Below are positions 1-7,247 of a DNA stretch of 25,836 nucleotides, piece by piece. The stretch covers positions 1 through 25,836 of the IMG/VR virus record IMGVR_UViG_3300036885_000028; one strand, written 5' to 3'. Each line of letters opens with the position of its first letter. Within the stretch, counting starts at the first letter, position 1. The notes beneath the pieces are model-generated. The model made no database searches and was not told the origin of the DNA. It saw only the letters and a list, made by a program, of their open reading frames with translations. This DNA comes from a virus. The translations under genes and the position numbers were made by a program.

Positions 1-81
1 CGCCTGCTGGCCGCCTACGACGAGGCCTGCCGGCGCGTTGCCCGCGCCCTGGCGGCCGTCGACCAGGCCGATCGCTCGTAG
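1..81 (+). CDS. C-terminal end of an unidentified protein (partial)
   Basis: Frame 1 is open from the window edge to a TAG stop at 79-81 and encodes 26 residues, Ala/Arg-rich and probably helical (ending VDQADRS). The start lies outside the window. High GC and strong third-position G/C bias suggest real coding sequence. It is on the same strand as the small genes that follow and may belong to the same transcription unit. Too little is present to assign a function. Confidence 0.45.
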   Translation, partial: RLLAAYDEACRRVARALAAVDQADRS

Positions 82-146
82 GAAGTCATAACCCCAGTAA
101 AACCGTTCGTCATCGTCTCAACCCCCGCCCCCACAAGGAGCCAGCC

Positions 147-464
147 ATGTCACCCCGTCCCACCGTCACCAAGGTCGAGCTCGTCGCCCACTCCGACGAG
201 CTCTTCGCGCCCATCAACCATCTGGAATCTCAGATTGACCATCTGCGCGCCGACGTTGATGCGGCCGTTCAAGTAACCATGACCGCCATTGAAATGGGCA
301 ATTTCTCCGCAACGCTTGACGTGGAGACCCACCGCAACAACTGCCAGAACTACAAGATTCTGAAGCACCTCGCCTCCGTGCTGGCTGACGCGGCGAATCA
401 GGCCGAGCGGACGCACTCCAACCTGAACGACGTCGCCGCGTCCGTCTTCTCCTTGGTCGGGTAG
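147..464 (+). CDS. Hypothetical helical protein (105 aa)
   Basis: The ATG is preceded by a good Shine-Dalgarno (AAGGAG, about 136-141). The product has no signal peptide or membrane segment. It looks like two or three amphipathic helices (for example HLESQIDHLRADVDAAVQ around residues 25-42), suggesting an oligomeric helical protein. I do not recognise the family. It lies in a plus-strand group of small genes facing the phage structural operon, a typical place for phage accessory proteins. A GC-rich hairpin follows the stop at 473-491. Confidence 0.65.
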   Translation: MSPRPTVTKVELVAHSDELFAPINHLESQIDHLRADVDAAVQVTMTAIEMGNFSATLDVETHRNNCQNYKILKHLASVLADAANQAERTHSNLNDVAASVFSLVG

Positions 465-472
465 ACCCTCCC

Positions 473-491
473 GCCGGGGTTGGAGCCCGGC
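473..491 (+). other. GC-rich hairpin after the 147-464 gene
   Basis: GCCGGG (473-478) and CCCGGC (486-491) form a 6-bp stem with a 7-nt loop, directly after the stop codon. There is no following T-run, so it is not a classical intrinsic terminator. It could protect the mRNA 3' end or be chance in GC-rich DNA. Confidence 0.25.
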
Positions 492-522
492 CCAAAGTTC
501 CGTCCACCCTCAAGAGAACCGT

Positions 523-675
523 ATGCTAGCCGTCATCATCTTCACCATCCTCGGCTTATTGGCTGGCATTGCGCTTGCCATTCTGGTGTGGCACTCACAA
601 TGCCCACCCCCAATGGACCAAGAACACAAGCGCATGCGCGACCTCTATAAGTGGTTGATGGAGCCACTGAAATGA
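523..675 (+). CDS. Small single-span membrane protein (50 aa)
   Basis: An ATG at 523 follows a purine-rich AAGAGA. The 50-residue product starts with a hydrophobic helix (about residues 2-23, Ile/Leu/Ala/Val) and then has a short charged tail (DQEHKRMRDLYKW). The stop overlaps the next start as ATGA (672-675), which supports both genes. One N-terminal helix with a short charged cytoplasmic or periplasmic tail would fit a small holin, a spanin-like subunit or another phage membrane peptide. There is no family match I can name. Confidence 0.6.
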   Translation: MLAVIIFTILGLLAGIALAILVWHSQCPPPMDQEHKRMRDLYKWLMEPLK

Positions 676-878
676 AACTCTTCCTCGTTCATTGGGAGAA
701 GGTCTTGCAACATCGGGATGGGACCTCTAACCACCTCAAGAGTGGAAAGTCTGTTGTCCGTGCAGAATCTTCCGACCATCATCGAGATATTGAGGCACAA
801 ATCTGGGCCAAGCAGTGTCTTCATACGGACGAGCGAATCATCCTCGAGACCATTACCTATGCCGCCGAGACCGTCTAG
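672..878 (+). CDS. Hypothetical small protein (68 aa)
   Basis: The start is the ATG at 672, which overlaps the upstream stop (ATGA). An upstream in-frame GTG at 651 would run into the preceding gene and has no ribosome binding site. The product is soluble and mixed alpha/beta (MKLFLVHWEKVLQHRDG... ending ETITYAAETV). It contains a His/Asp-rich SSDHHRDIE stretch near the middle. I do not recognise the family. It is probably translationally coupled to the membrane peptide upstream. Confidence 0.6.
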   Translation: MKLFLVHWEKVLQHRDGTSNHLKSGKSVVRAESSDHHRDIEAQIWAKQCLHTDERIILETITYAAETV

Positions 879-879
879 G

Positions 880-901
880 TTAGCACGTGTTAGCTATTAG
901 C
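880..901 (+). repeat. Three TTAGC direct repeats upstream of a promoter
   Basis: TTAGC occurs at 880-884, 890-894 and 897-901, around a CACGTG palindrome (884-889), just upstream of the predicted promoter at 906-932. Such spaced repeats could be an operator or activator site for the downstream gene, but five-base repeats can arise by chance. Confidence 0.25.
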
Positions 902-905
902 CCTA

Positions 906-932
906 TTTACTTCTCGGATCCCATGCTATAGT
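906..932 (+). promoter_or_regulatory. Sigma70-type promoter with extended -10 (predicted)
   Basis: TTTACT at 906-911 (4/6 match to the -35 consensus) is followed after 15 nt by TATAGT at 927-932 (5/6 match to TATAAT). A TG at 924-925, one base upstream of the -10, gives the extended -10 arrangement that tolerates a weak -35. The 90-nt non-coding gap and the fresh Shine-Dalgarno of the 969 gene support a transcription start here. Confidence 0.5.
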
Positions 933-968
933 CTTTTTAGTCCACCCTCGTTCCTGAAAGGAACATTT

Positions 969-1646
969 ATGCGCCTTCATATAGTTGCCCATCCGATTCA
1001 TAAGTCTGGAGAACAAGAAGTCGCCATGCTCGAGCTCCGTGACTTCCTCGATTCCCGCGATAAGGAGCACTGCGTGATCCTCCACTGGGAGAGGGGTCCG
1101 AAGGAGGACGCCTTCAAGGACCCCGCCATCATGCTCGGCCTGCTGCCCGTCCAGGATGCCGCACTCGTCGACGCCAAGTTGCGGATGGCCCGCATGGTCG
1201 TCCGCGAGTCCGCCGAGCTCGGGGACAAGCCCTTCGCTGAGCCTTCCGCGCTCATCGAGACCCTCATCAAGGGCGGATCTATGGTTGCCGTCTTCGACCC
1301 GCGGATGGGGCGCTACACGTCGCTTGCCGGTCTCCGCCGTGATGGCATGACCGACTGGTCACCGGTCGTCAAACTCGACAAGAAACTCGATCCGGCTCTG
1401 GTTACCACATCTGGCACGACCGAGGAACTTGCCAAGAAGAACATCGCCAAGAACTTCCTGGCGGCCATCACCAAGGACCCCGAATGGGTGGACGCTTTCA
1501 CCGCCTGGCTCAAGGGTGGACAGAAGGTGGAGCGCGAAAGCGAGGCCGGTGCCCGTCCGAACTCGACCTCGGTCGACGTCTATCTCCCCCGCCAACGTGC
1601 TGTCGCCAAGGCCAAGCGCGACGCCGAGAAGAAGACCGAGAAGTGA
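969..1646 (+). CDS. Hypothetical protein, lysine-rich C-terminus (225 aa)
   Basis: The ATG follows AAAGGA in a leader preceded by a plausible extended -10 promoter. The soluble product starts with a short hydrophobic strand (MRLHIVAHPIH). It then has a mixed alpha/beta region and ends in an Ala/Lys/Arg-rich helix (AVAKAKRDAEKKTEK) that could bind nucleic acid. No catalytic motif is evident. A DP[ED]WVDAFTAWLKGG segment near residue 165 looks like a compact helical unit. It is the largest gene of the plus-strand group and is followed by a strong terminator-like hairpin. I do not recognise the family. Confidence 0.7.
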   Translation: MRLHIVAHPIHKSGEQEVAMLELRDFLDSRDKEHCVILHWERGPKEDAFKDPAIMLGLLPVQDAALVDAKLRMARMVVRESAELGDKPFAEPSALIETLIKGGSMVAVFDPRMGRYTSLAGLRRDGMTDWSPVVKLDKKLDPALVTTSGTTEELAKKNIAKNFLAAITKDPEWVDAFTAWLKGGQKVERESEAGARPNSTSVDVYLPRQRAVAKAKRDAEKKTEK

Positions 1647-1662
1647 AGGTCTCACGAGCGAG

Positions 1663-1700
1663 CCTCCTCCATCCTGACAGGGTGGGGGAGGTTTCTTTTA
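1663..1700 (+). terminator. Hairpin with U-rich tail after the 969-1646 gene
   Basis: The arms at 1663-1674 and 1680-1691 form a 12-bp stem (10 Watson-Crick pairs plus 2 G-U) around a 5-nt TGACA loop, followed by TTTCTTTTATT. This is a good intrinsic terminator for the gene ending at 1646. The 3' arm also contains GGGGGAGG (1684-1691), the only plausible Shine-Dalgarno for the next gene, so the hairpin could also hide that ribosome binding site. Confidence 0.65.
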
Positions 1701-1702
1701 TT

Positions 1703-1918
1703 GTGGCAACTAGCGACCAAGCCGAGGCCTTCTTGGCTCTTCGTGGTCCGCTTGGAGTGACCGTTCGCGAGTTATGTGATCACCTTGGGTGCACGTTCGG
1801 GTCGGCTTCTAGGGCATTGGCAAAAGCCCAGAATGCCCGTTTCTCATGGGAAAAACCATCTAAACGACCGGACGCGGCACATCTAGTGCAGGAAGGGCGC
1901 TACCATGCGACCTCTTAG
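1703..1918 (+). CDS. Small winged-helix-like DNA-binding protein (about 71 aa)
   Basis: An open frame starts at GTG 1703, 11 nt after GGGGGAGG in the terminator-like hairpin. An alternative GTG at 1643 overlaps the previous stop as GTGA and would give 91 aa. The body contains a helix-turn-helix-like stretch (TVRELCDHLGCTFGSASRAL, about residues 21-40) followed by a possible wing (RFSWEKPSKR). It overlaps the next start by 14 nt. Codon use is plausible but the gene is short. It could be a small regulator; the family is not recognised. Confidence 0.5.
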   Translation: MATSDQAEAFLALRGPLGVTVRELCDHLGCTFGSASRALAKAQNARFSWEKPSKRPDAAHLVQEGRYHATS

Positions 1919-2321
1919 TCTGCTCCTCCTGGCGTGCCTTGCATTCGCAGACGATGAACCAACCGATGGAAACTGGATCGTCGTCGAGATGACGGCCTAC
2001 TGCCCTTGCAAGATCTGCACCGACGGTCTAGGCATCACCACCGACGGGACTAAGGTGCGCGAGTATCCCTACGGGCTGGCCGGCGACCGTCTCCACTTCA
2101 AGTTAGGCCAGCAGGTATGGATTCCTGGGGGACAGGGCGTGCTCGACCGTCTGTTCCCCGAGGACCGGATGTTCACGATAGAGGATCGTGGTCAAGCACT
2201 TGACCGCGAACGCCGAAGGAAAGGGATTCCCCGCATTGACCTTCGGGTAAAGGAACACTGGTGGGCGAAGCGATTCGGCCGCAAACTGATCGTGGTTGTG
2301 ATAGGTCCGTCCTGGCGGTGA
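1905..2321 (+). CDS. Secreted 3D-domain (peptidoglycan-active type) protein
   Basis: The ATG follows GGAAGGG. Residues 1-15 form a signal peptide (MRPLSLLLLACLAFA, likely cut before DD). The mature part matches the 3D (three-aspartate) double-psi beta-barrel family seen in MltA-like lytic transglycosylases and Rpf-like proteins: MTAYCPC near 29-35, GLAGD (57-61), LGQQVWIPG (67-75), EDRG (93-96) and RIDL (110-113), giving candidate acidic residues D61, D94 and D112. It probably acts on cell-wall glycan in lysis, since no other endolysin is visible here. Its last 49 codons lie antisense to the end of the phospholipase-like gene. Confidence 0.75.
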   Translation: MRPLSLLLLACLAFADDEPTDGNWIVVEMTAYCPCKICTDGLGITTDGTKVREYPYGLAGDRLHFKLGQQVWIPGGQGVLDRLFPEDRMFTIEDRGQALDRERRRKGIPRIDLRVKEHWWAKRFGRKLIVVVIGPSWR

Positions 2322-2697
2322 GAGCCAGCACGTCGGCCATCGTTCGCTTCTTGTCGGCGTAGTGGAAGTATCGCTTTCCGAAGTACTCCACCGCCTCGTA
2401 GTAGATTCGCGCGGCGTCGTGGAGCGACGCCCGCACGGCCCAGCGCCACAGCCAGAACTTGTCGTCGGCCGAGCGGTCGGCGTCCCGGATGAGGCGAGCG
2501 TAGAAGTCCAGGTTCGCAGCGTGCCTGTCGGCCTCAGTGCAGCCGATCCAGTAGTGGTAATCGTGCCGGTCACAGGATGCGTGGAACATGAACTGCGGGA
2601 CTGGCACGGTGCCGCCCTTCCCTCCGCACCCATTGCAGAGGGTAGCCTTTTGATCTTCGGTCAACTGCTCAAACGGCGGGGCAGGAGTGTCGATCAT
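2173..2697 (-). CDS. Phospholipase A2-like protein
   Basis: The ATG at 2697 overlaps the holin stop (ATGA). The fold-defining motifs resemble secretory and prokaryotic phospholipase A2: a glycine/cysteine loop (CNGCGGKGG, residues 21-29), as in the Ca2+ loop, then SCDRHDYHYW (41-50) with the His45-Asp46 pair, and ANLDFYARL (61-69) with a second possible active-site Asp64. The amphipathic helices that follow (about 80-118) complete the domain. Residues after about 126 are read from the strand opposite the 3D-domain gene and look like non-domain read-through. Its place after two holins suggests a membrane-attacking lysis accessory. The enzyme activity is inferred. Confidence 0.65.
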   Translation of the reverse strand: MIDTPAPPFEQLTEDQKATLCNGCGGKGGTVPVPQFMFHASCDRHDYHYWIGCTEADRHAANLDFYARLIRDADRSADDKFWLWRWAVRASLHDAARIYYEAVEYFGKRYFHYADKKRTMADVLALTARTDLSQPRSVCGRIASPTSVPLPEGQCGESLSFGVRGQVLDHDPLS

Positions 2698-3029
2698 GGC
2701 GCGGGAGCGACCGGGTTCTCAAGCTGAGCGCGAGCCACATCGGCGGACGCGGTTTTCACGTCAGTCCGCGATTGGACATACTTGTTCGCAGTCACCATAT
2801 GAACCACGAGCCCGCTGATGGTGACGATAGCGGTGGCGGCGATGCCGACCGGAGATGCGGCAGCGGTCACCCCGATGGCGGCAAGAACCACCTGAGCGAC
2901 AGTGCCAGCAAGACCAGCCCAGAAGCCAATCTGGCCGGTGAGGCCAGCGGACTTCGCCGTCTGATACTCGCTGGTCATATCGCCGGACTTGGCGATGGCC
3001 TCGATGATGGGAGTGGTGTTGATGTCCAT
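2694..3029 (-). CDS. Holin-like protein with two membrane helices (111 aa)
   Basis: The ATG at 3029 has an AGGAG Shine-Dalgarno; a longer upstream frame to 3194 has none. The product has a polar N-terminus, two hydrophobic segments (about residues 34-56 and 60-79, rich in Ala/Gly/Val) separated by a short SP turn, then a charged cytoplasmic tail with Ala-rich helix (DVKTASADVARAQLE). Size and topology fit a phage holin, and it sits between an XhlA-like protein and the phospholipase-like protein, overlapping the latter by 4 nt. The exact holin class is not clear. Confidence 0.65.
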   Translation of the reverse strand: MDINTTPIIEAIAKSGDMTSEYQTAKSAGLTGQIGFWAGLAGTVAQVVLAAIGVTAAASPVGIAATAIVTISGLVVHMVTANKYVQSRTDVKTASADVARAQLENPVAPAP

Positions 3030-3039
3030 GGTGAGTCTC

Positions 3040-3366
3040 CTACTTGGTTGAAATGTGAAGCCACGCGACGATGGCCACGACGACCACGCCGACGATGATA
3101 GGGTAGACGAGGTAGAGCAGACGATTGACCCTCGCAGCCTTGAGCTCGTCGATGTCTTTCTGCTGCGCCGTATCCTTGGCGACGAGCTGGGCAAACATCA
3201 CGTTGCCGTCACCTAGGGTGCGGCGGATGTCGTCCACGCCAGTCTGGAGAGTCTTCAGTTGGTTTGCGACGTGGCCGCGCACGATGTCAGCGACGTTGAA
3301 CATGTCGGACTCCAAGCGGGCAATCTTCTCGGCGTGTTTGCGGATCTCTTGGTCGGTGTCTGTCAC
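3040..3366 (-). CDS. XhlA-like coiled-coil holin partner (108 aa)
   Basis: It starts at GTG 3366, with GGAGGA a few bases upstream. The layout is that of the hemolysin XhlA family: a long N-terminal amphipathic coiled coil (residues about 5-80, EIRKHAEKIARLESDM... QQKDIDELKAARV) and one C-terminal membrane helix (83-103, LLYLVYPIIVGVVVVAIVAW). XhlA proteins act with a holin to permeabilise the membrane at lysis. It is transcribed directly before the holin-like gene, as in phage lysis cassettes. Confidence 0.65.
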   Translation of the reverse strand: MTDTDQEIRKHAEKIARLESDMFNVADIVRGHVANQLKTLQTGVDDIRRTLGDGNVMFAQLVAKDTAQQKDIDELKAARVNRLLYLVYPIIVGVVVVAIVAWLHISTK

Positions 3367-3367
3367 G

Positions 3368-4033
3368 TCATCCTCCGAATAGATCGTAGAGTCTGATGAG
3401 CGGGGGGTAGCCCCCGTTCTGGGTCACCATGAGAAGGCGGAAGTAGCGGTAGGCGGCTTCGGCTGCAAGAGTGATCTCCTCCACGCCGCCAGTCGTCGCC
3501 CATGTCGCAGGACTGCGGCTCACTTGGTTGTCCAGTTCATTTTGGGCGATACCATTGGGGGAGCCATAGAGTTTCCAGGCGACCGGGCCATAGTTGTAGG
3601 CTCCACCACTGACCTTTGCCCCGATGCGATACTTCGTGATGGTGCGAGTGGCACCGAAATCTATTTCAAGGTAAGTTCCTTCGGCTCCAATCCAATAGTC
3701 GTATGGGCCACCGTATGAGCGGGACAGTCCGTCGATTCCCTTCACCGGGGGGTAGTCTCCGCTCGCGGCATAGTCAGCGTTCGCTAGGATCGACGGCGAG
3801 AATGGAGAACCCCCGAGAAGAAGTTCATCGCTCCAGCTCGCCACCGTGACAACCCAGCCATTCCACAGCAACATATCTCGTAGGAGCCACGCCGAGCGGG
3901 TGTAGGATTGTTCCCACGCCCCGGCCTTCCCGACGAAGGCGACATCGACAGTCTTCCATGCTCCACCGAGGCCGACCTGGATCTTGGCCGGTGCCTCGTA
4001 CGCTCCTCCCAGACCTTTCCACAGTCCACTCAT
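3368..4033 (-). CDS. Tail fibre protein with discoidin-like domain (221 aa)
   Basis: The ATG at 4033 overlaps the upstream stop (ATGA). The N-terminus (MSGLWKGLGGAYEAPAKIQVG, about residues 1-35) resembles short Gly/Trp repeats of phage fibre shafts. Residues about 60-221 look like an F5/8 type C (discoidin) jelly roll, with strand motifs TYLEIDFGATRTITKYRI, VAWKLYGS and AAYRYFRLLM and a C-terminal IRLYDLFGG. These domains usually bind sugars, so host-surface binding is likely. It is the last tail gene before the lysis cassette. Confidence 0.6.
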   Translation of the reverse strand: MSGLWKGLGGAYEAPAKIQVGLGGAWKTVDVAFVGKAGAWEQSYTRSAWLLRDMLLWNGWVVTVASWSDELLLGGSPFSPSILANADYAASGDYPPVKGIDGLSRSYGGPYDYWIGAEGTYLEIDFGATRTITKYRIGAKVSGGAYNYGPVAWKLYGSPNGIAQNELDNQVSRSPATWATTGGVEEITLAAEAAYRYFRLLMVTQNGGYPPLIRLYDLFGG

Positions 4034-4380
4034 GGGACGTACTTCCACCACGTGTCACCGTCGGACGGAGTGCCGCTCGCGTCGTCGGTGCTGATGGTCA
4101 CCTTGAGTCCGCCGTTGATGACGACCTTGCTGTAGGTCTTGGTCGTGTCCCCATAGACGATCTTGAGGTCGTACGTCCCGGGGAGAATGGTGAACGAGAA
4201 CTCGCCTTCGCTGTCCGTCTTGACAGGATTTGTCTTGGACGTAACACTGTCGTCTTCGTAGAGGTCGGCAGGAGTCGTGGTCCCCGTGAGATACACCGTC
4301 ACGGTCGCGCCGATCTTGATGGCCCCGTTCGTGTCCTGTACGACATCTTGATACTTGAACTTGAGGACGGTCGTGGTCAT
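4030..4380 (-). CDS. Small beta-sandwich tail-fibre accessory protein (116 aa)
   Basis: The ATG at 4380 follows GGGGGAG. The product is an all-beta protein with an Ig-like or transthyretin-like segment (KTDSEGEFSFTILPGTYDLKI, from residue about 53), the pattern of peptidase regulatory-like and prealbumin-like folds. The N-terminus reads KIGATVTVYLTGTTTPADLY. Such small beta modules occur in phage tail fibres and baseplates as joints or binding units. Its stop overlaps the next gene by 4 nt. The role is inferred from fold pattern and position. Confidence 0.55.
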   Translation of the reverse strand: MTTTVLKFKYQDVVQDTNGAIKIGATVTVYLTGTTTPADLYEDDSVTSKTNPVKTDSEGEFSFTILPGTYDLKIVYGDTTKTYSKVVINGGLKVTISTDDASGTPSDGDTWWKYVP

Positions 4381-4383
4381 GGG

Positions 4384-5337
4384 TTATCTCCCCCAGAGCA
4401 TCTGTTTGATCAGGCCAGCGGTCCATGCGGGAGTGGAAGCCCCTGATAGTTCTTCCGCCAGCCCTGCCCCGCTGATCCCGTAGGTGCTGGCTCCACCACT
4501 CATGTCGATGGTGCGAGATCCGTCGATGACAGGAGCAACGGCTGCGAAGTACCCCCCGCCTCCAGGGCCATCGCCAGGAGTCCCCGCCACGTCGCCGCCC
4601 TTCACGCTGAAAGAGGCCCCGGACAGATAGTGGATCGCGGTCGCTGAGATGAGAATGATGGACCCTCCCCCCGCGCTTGTCTGTCCTGCCGCGTTGATCG
4701 CCGCGCCGATGGATATAGCCCCGTCAGCAATGATGATCAGGCTTCCGCCTCCCCGACTGGCGTTGCAGTTCCCGCCGACAAGCGGACGCTTCCGGGCCCA
4801 GAAGCGATTGATGGTGAGCGGTGACTCCAGAAGACCGCTGCCAGGAGTGCCATCGGGAGAACCCCCTCCGGCTGAACCAAGTGCACCGTCCCCCAGGCTG
4901 GCTCCTCCCCCGTAGTAGGTGCTCCCAATGACACCATCCTTGCCGAGGATCGCTTCGAGGAGCTCCGCCCGCGAAGGAGTGATGACCCGAGGTGTGACGG
5001 TGATGGTCAGGCCAGTGTCCAGGGTGACCGCTCCCTGCGAGCGGATGATGGTCACGTCGGGGAGCGTCTTGCTACCTGAGGTCCAGTGCAGGCTCGAGAA
5101 GTCATAGTGTCCGGGCCTGAGCGCGCTGAGGGCGTCAAGGAAGGTCGCGGCGTCACCAGAGCCGTCGATACCGCTCCCGCCAACACTGAACAAGGACGCC
5201 GAGATGGACGGGGCAGACGGATCGCCCTCGGCGAACGCCTTCATGTTGTCGCGCAGGGCAAAGAACAACGAGGTCATCTCCGGCGAGTCGGGGTCGCACC
5301 AGGAGTTCGGAATGTCAACCCATACTTCACCGGCCAT
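4384..5337 (-). CDS. Glycine-rich tail fibre or tail tip protein (317 aa)
   Basis: The ATG at 5337 has an AGGAG site. The N-terminal part (1-130) is mixed and contains a beta strand series (TLPDVTIIRSQGAVTLDTGLTI, partly). From about residue 140 the protein is very Gly/Ser/Ala-rich with repeated strand motifs (GGGSLIIIADGAISIGAAI, GGGSIILISATAIHYLSG), as in phage beta-helical or polyglycine-decorated adhesin tips. It lies between the tail tip protein and the small fibre genes, so a receptor-facing fibre is likely. No enzymatic motif is visible. Confidence 0.55.
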   Translation of the reverse strand: MAGEVWVDIPNSWCDPDSPEMTSLFFALRDNMKAFAEGDPSAPSISASLFSVGGSGIDGSGDAATFLDALSALRPGHYDFSSLHWTSGSKTLPDVTIIRSQGAVTLDTGLTITVTPRVITPSRAELLEAILGKDGVIGSTYYGGGASLGDGALGSAGGGSPDGTPGSGLLESPLTINRFWARKRPLVGGNCNASRGGGSLIIIADGAISIGAAINAAGQTSAGGGSIILISATAIHYLSGASFSVKGGDVAGTPGDGPGGGGYFAAVAPVIDGSRTIDMSGGASTYGISGAGLAEELSGASTPAWTAGLIKQMLWGR

Positions 5338-5345
5338 GGCAGCTC

Positions 5346-7247
5346 CTAGATGATCTTGTATCCACCGTCACCATTGGACATGGTTCCGGCGTTAGTTGTG
5401 ATGAAGCCGTAGCGGATACGCTGGGCCTCGGTGGCGAGAATGTAGTCAGGGATGTCTTCGGCGGGCTTGGTTCTGCTTGCGGTGTATTGGTCTTGGAGCC
5501 AAGATGGCACGTCGTGTTCTACTCCCCAGTAGTCGTGATAGTGCTCATACGCTGCCAAGCTCACTGGCGCGATGAAGCCATATCGCCCTTGGAAGTAGCT
5601 GTCCTGAAGTTCGTAGTGGAATACAGCTCCTAGGGATGTCTCAGTGACGGACAGGACCTGCATCTGATAAGGGATGCTCACGCCAGCCGCGTCTTGGAGG
5701 CACCGACTGCTGATGGTGACATTGTCCCCCGTCCAAAGAGCGGAGTCCTTGGCGTCCAAGTCCAGTTGCATGAACCGAGGATTGTTCCGATACTTGTTGA
5801 TCAGACGCGCCGTCAGCAAGTAGGCTTCTGGTAGATTGGCCTTGGCGAACCATCGGGAGAAGATCTCCTTGATGCGCTGCTCGCCATACTCGTCATCCCC
5901 TTCTGCGTCTGGGTCGATGCCCAGCTCTTGGCAGTCGTAGTTGTCTTTGCGATCGATGTCCAGTGTAGGATTGTGTTGTGCGAAGTAGACAAAGACTTCG
6001 CTGACACGCTGCGACGGATCGGTGGTAGTGCTGGGACTTCCAGCGAGGATGTTGTAATCTTCATTCAATGCCGTGATCTCGTTCCAAGCTGGAGGCTTGA
6101 TGGCTCGAAATCGTATGGTGGCCAACCGTTCGTCCCACCAGATGCAACAGAGGCATTGCTCCATGAGCTCGTTGAGAAGTGTCTGTGCCCCCTCTGGCTT
6201 GAAGAGCACGGCCGAAAGGGTATAGCCAGGAATCCACGTTGCGAATTCCAAAGCCCAGGCAGATGTCGTACTGCCGTAGGTGTGATCCGGAATCAGGGCA
6301 GGATTGATGAAGGAATAGGTGACAAGAAGTTCGTATATGATGTCGATGACCGGGACGTCTTGCCATACCTTGCAGATCTGCACCGCGTCGCCCGCCGAGT
6401 GCGCGACAGACACCGTATTGAAAGACCCATGGCTATAGATGGTGAGGACATCGCCAGTCCTCCCACTGATTTTCATGATTTCATTTCCTATGGCGACCCA
6501 TCCAGTCGTCGGGTAGGACTCCGAGTCCCCTATTCCCGCGGGGGACAAGGTCAGCGTAGAACCAAGGGCCGTAATGTCCGCCAGAAGAACCCCGGTGTTC
6601 GCAACCGGAACCTGAGTGCGCTGGTCATCTGCGAGCTTGAGCGGATCCTTGGCGGTGATGGTGACAACGCCAGCGTTGTCCGGGCCGTCGATCTTGTCGA
6701 CGACATATGTGCGCTTGTCAAAGTTCGCCGGGATGGCGACACCATCAACGAGGTATCCGGTGTAGACGTCGATGGTCCGATTCTGATAATACGGGTTCCG
6801 CGCCAGCCACTTGCCCCAATAGGTCCCTTGAGACATCACGATGCTCTTGTACGAGCGCGCGTCCCAGTAAGGGTCAACGTCGCGGTCAGCCCAGGCATGG
6901 TCCTGAAAGCGAATGGTGCAAGTGGCTCGCACTCCCAGACTCTTTCCTGGATCGATCTTGCTCGGGGCAAGCGAAACCGAAAGGACAGACGGTATAGACG
7001 TCGGCCATGTCGCATCCACAGGAGGCGGAAAGGTCCGATTGCTGAAAATGTGGTGGATCACAGATGAAGCGAAATGGGCAGGGTCCTGACAGGTCTTTCG
7101 TGTGTTGTAGCACTTGTCCGCTCCCGTCGTGGGGACCGCTGCCGTGCAAGGGCTTGTCCCGTAGACACGAGTGCATCGTGGAACCTGGAGGTCCACCACG
7201 ATGCACACATCGCGTCCTAAGGTCTTCTTAAGAACAGCGTAGGTCAT
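5346..7247 (-). CDS. Tail tip / baseplate hub protein with four-cysteine motif
   Basis: The start is ATG 7247, which overlaps the stop of the preceding gene (ATGA). An upstream in-frame GTG would overlap that gene by 70 nt. The 633-aa product has the order of lambda gpL-like tail tip proteins combined with a hub: an N-terminal cysteine group (C25-x8-C34 and C46-x6-C53), a beta-rich barrel (YVVDKIDGPDNAGVVTITAKD, partly), and a long alpha/beta hub region (YELLVTY, LNELMEQC, ARLINKYRNNPRF). The cysteine spacing resembles that of the Fe-S binding lambda gpL. It lies after the distal tail-like gene, as expected for a tail tip. Confidence 0.65.
   Translation of the reverse strand: MTYAVLKKTLGRDVCIVVDLQVPRCTRVYGTSPCTAAVPTTGADKCYNTRKTCQDPAHFASSVIHHIFSNRTFPPPVDATWPTSIPSVLSVSLAPSKIDPGKSLGVRATCTIRFQDHAWADRDVDPYWDARSYKSIVMSQGTYWGKWLARNPYYQNRTIDVYTGYLVDGVAIPANFDKRTYVVDKIDGPDNAGVVTITAKDPLKLADDQRTQVPVANTGVLLADITALGSTLTLSPAGIGDSESYPTTGWVAIGNEIMKISGRTGDVLTIYSHGSFNTVSVAHSAGDAVQICKVWQDVPVIDIIYELLVTYSFINPALIPDHTYGSTTSAWALEFATWIPGYTLSAVLFKPEGAQTLLNELMEQCLCCIWWDERLATIRFRAIKPPAWNEITALNEDYNILAGSPSTTTDPSQRVSEVFVYFAQHNPTLDIDRKDNYDCQELGIDPDAEGDDEYGEQRIKEIFSRWFAKANLPEAYLLTARLINKYRNNPRFMQLDLDAKDSALWTGDNVTISSRCLQDAAGVSIPYQMQVLSVTETSLGAVFHYELQDSYFQGRYGFIAPVSLAAYEHYHDYWGVEHDVPSWLQDQYTASRTKPAEDIPDYILATEAQRIRYGFITTNAGTMSNGDGGYKII

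Noticed and set aside
5928-7067. 379-codon open frame on the plus strand
   Set aside because: It is fully antisense to the tail tip gene, Arg/Val/Gly-rich in the way of GC-rich antisense frames, and has no matching family motif.
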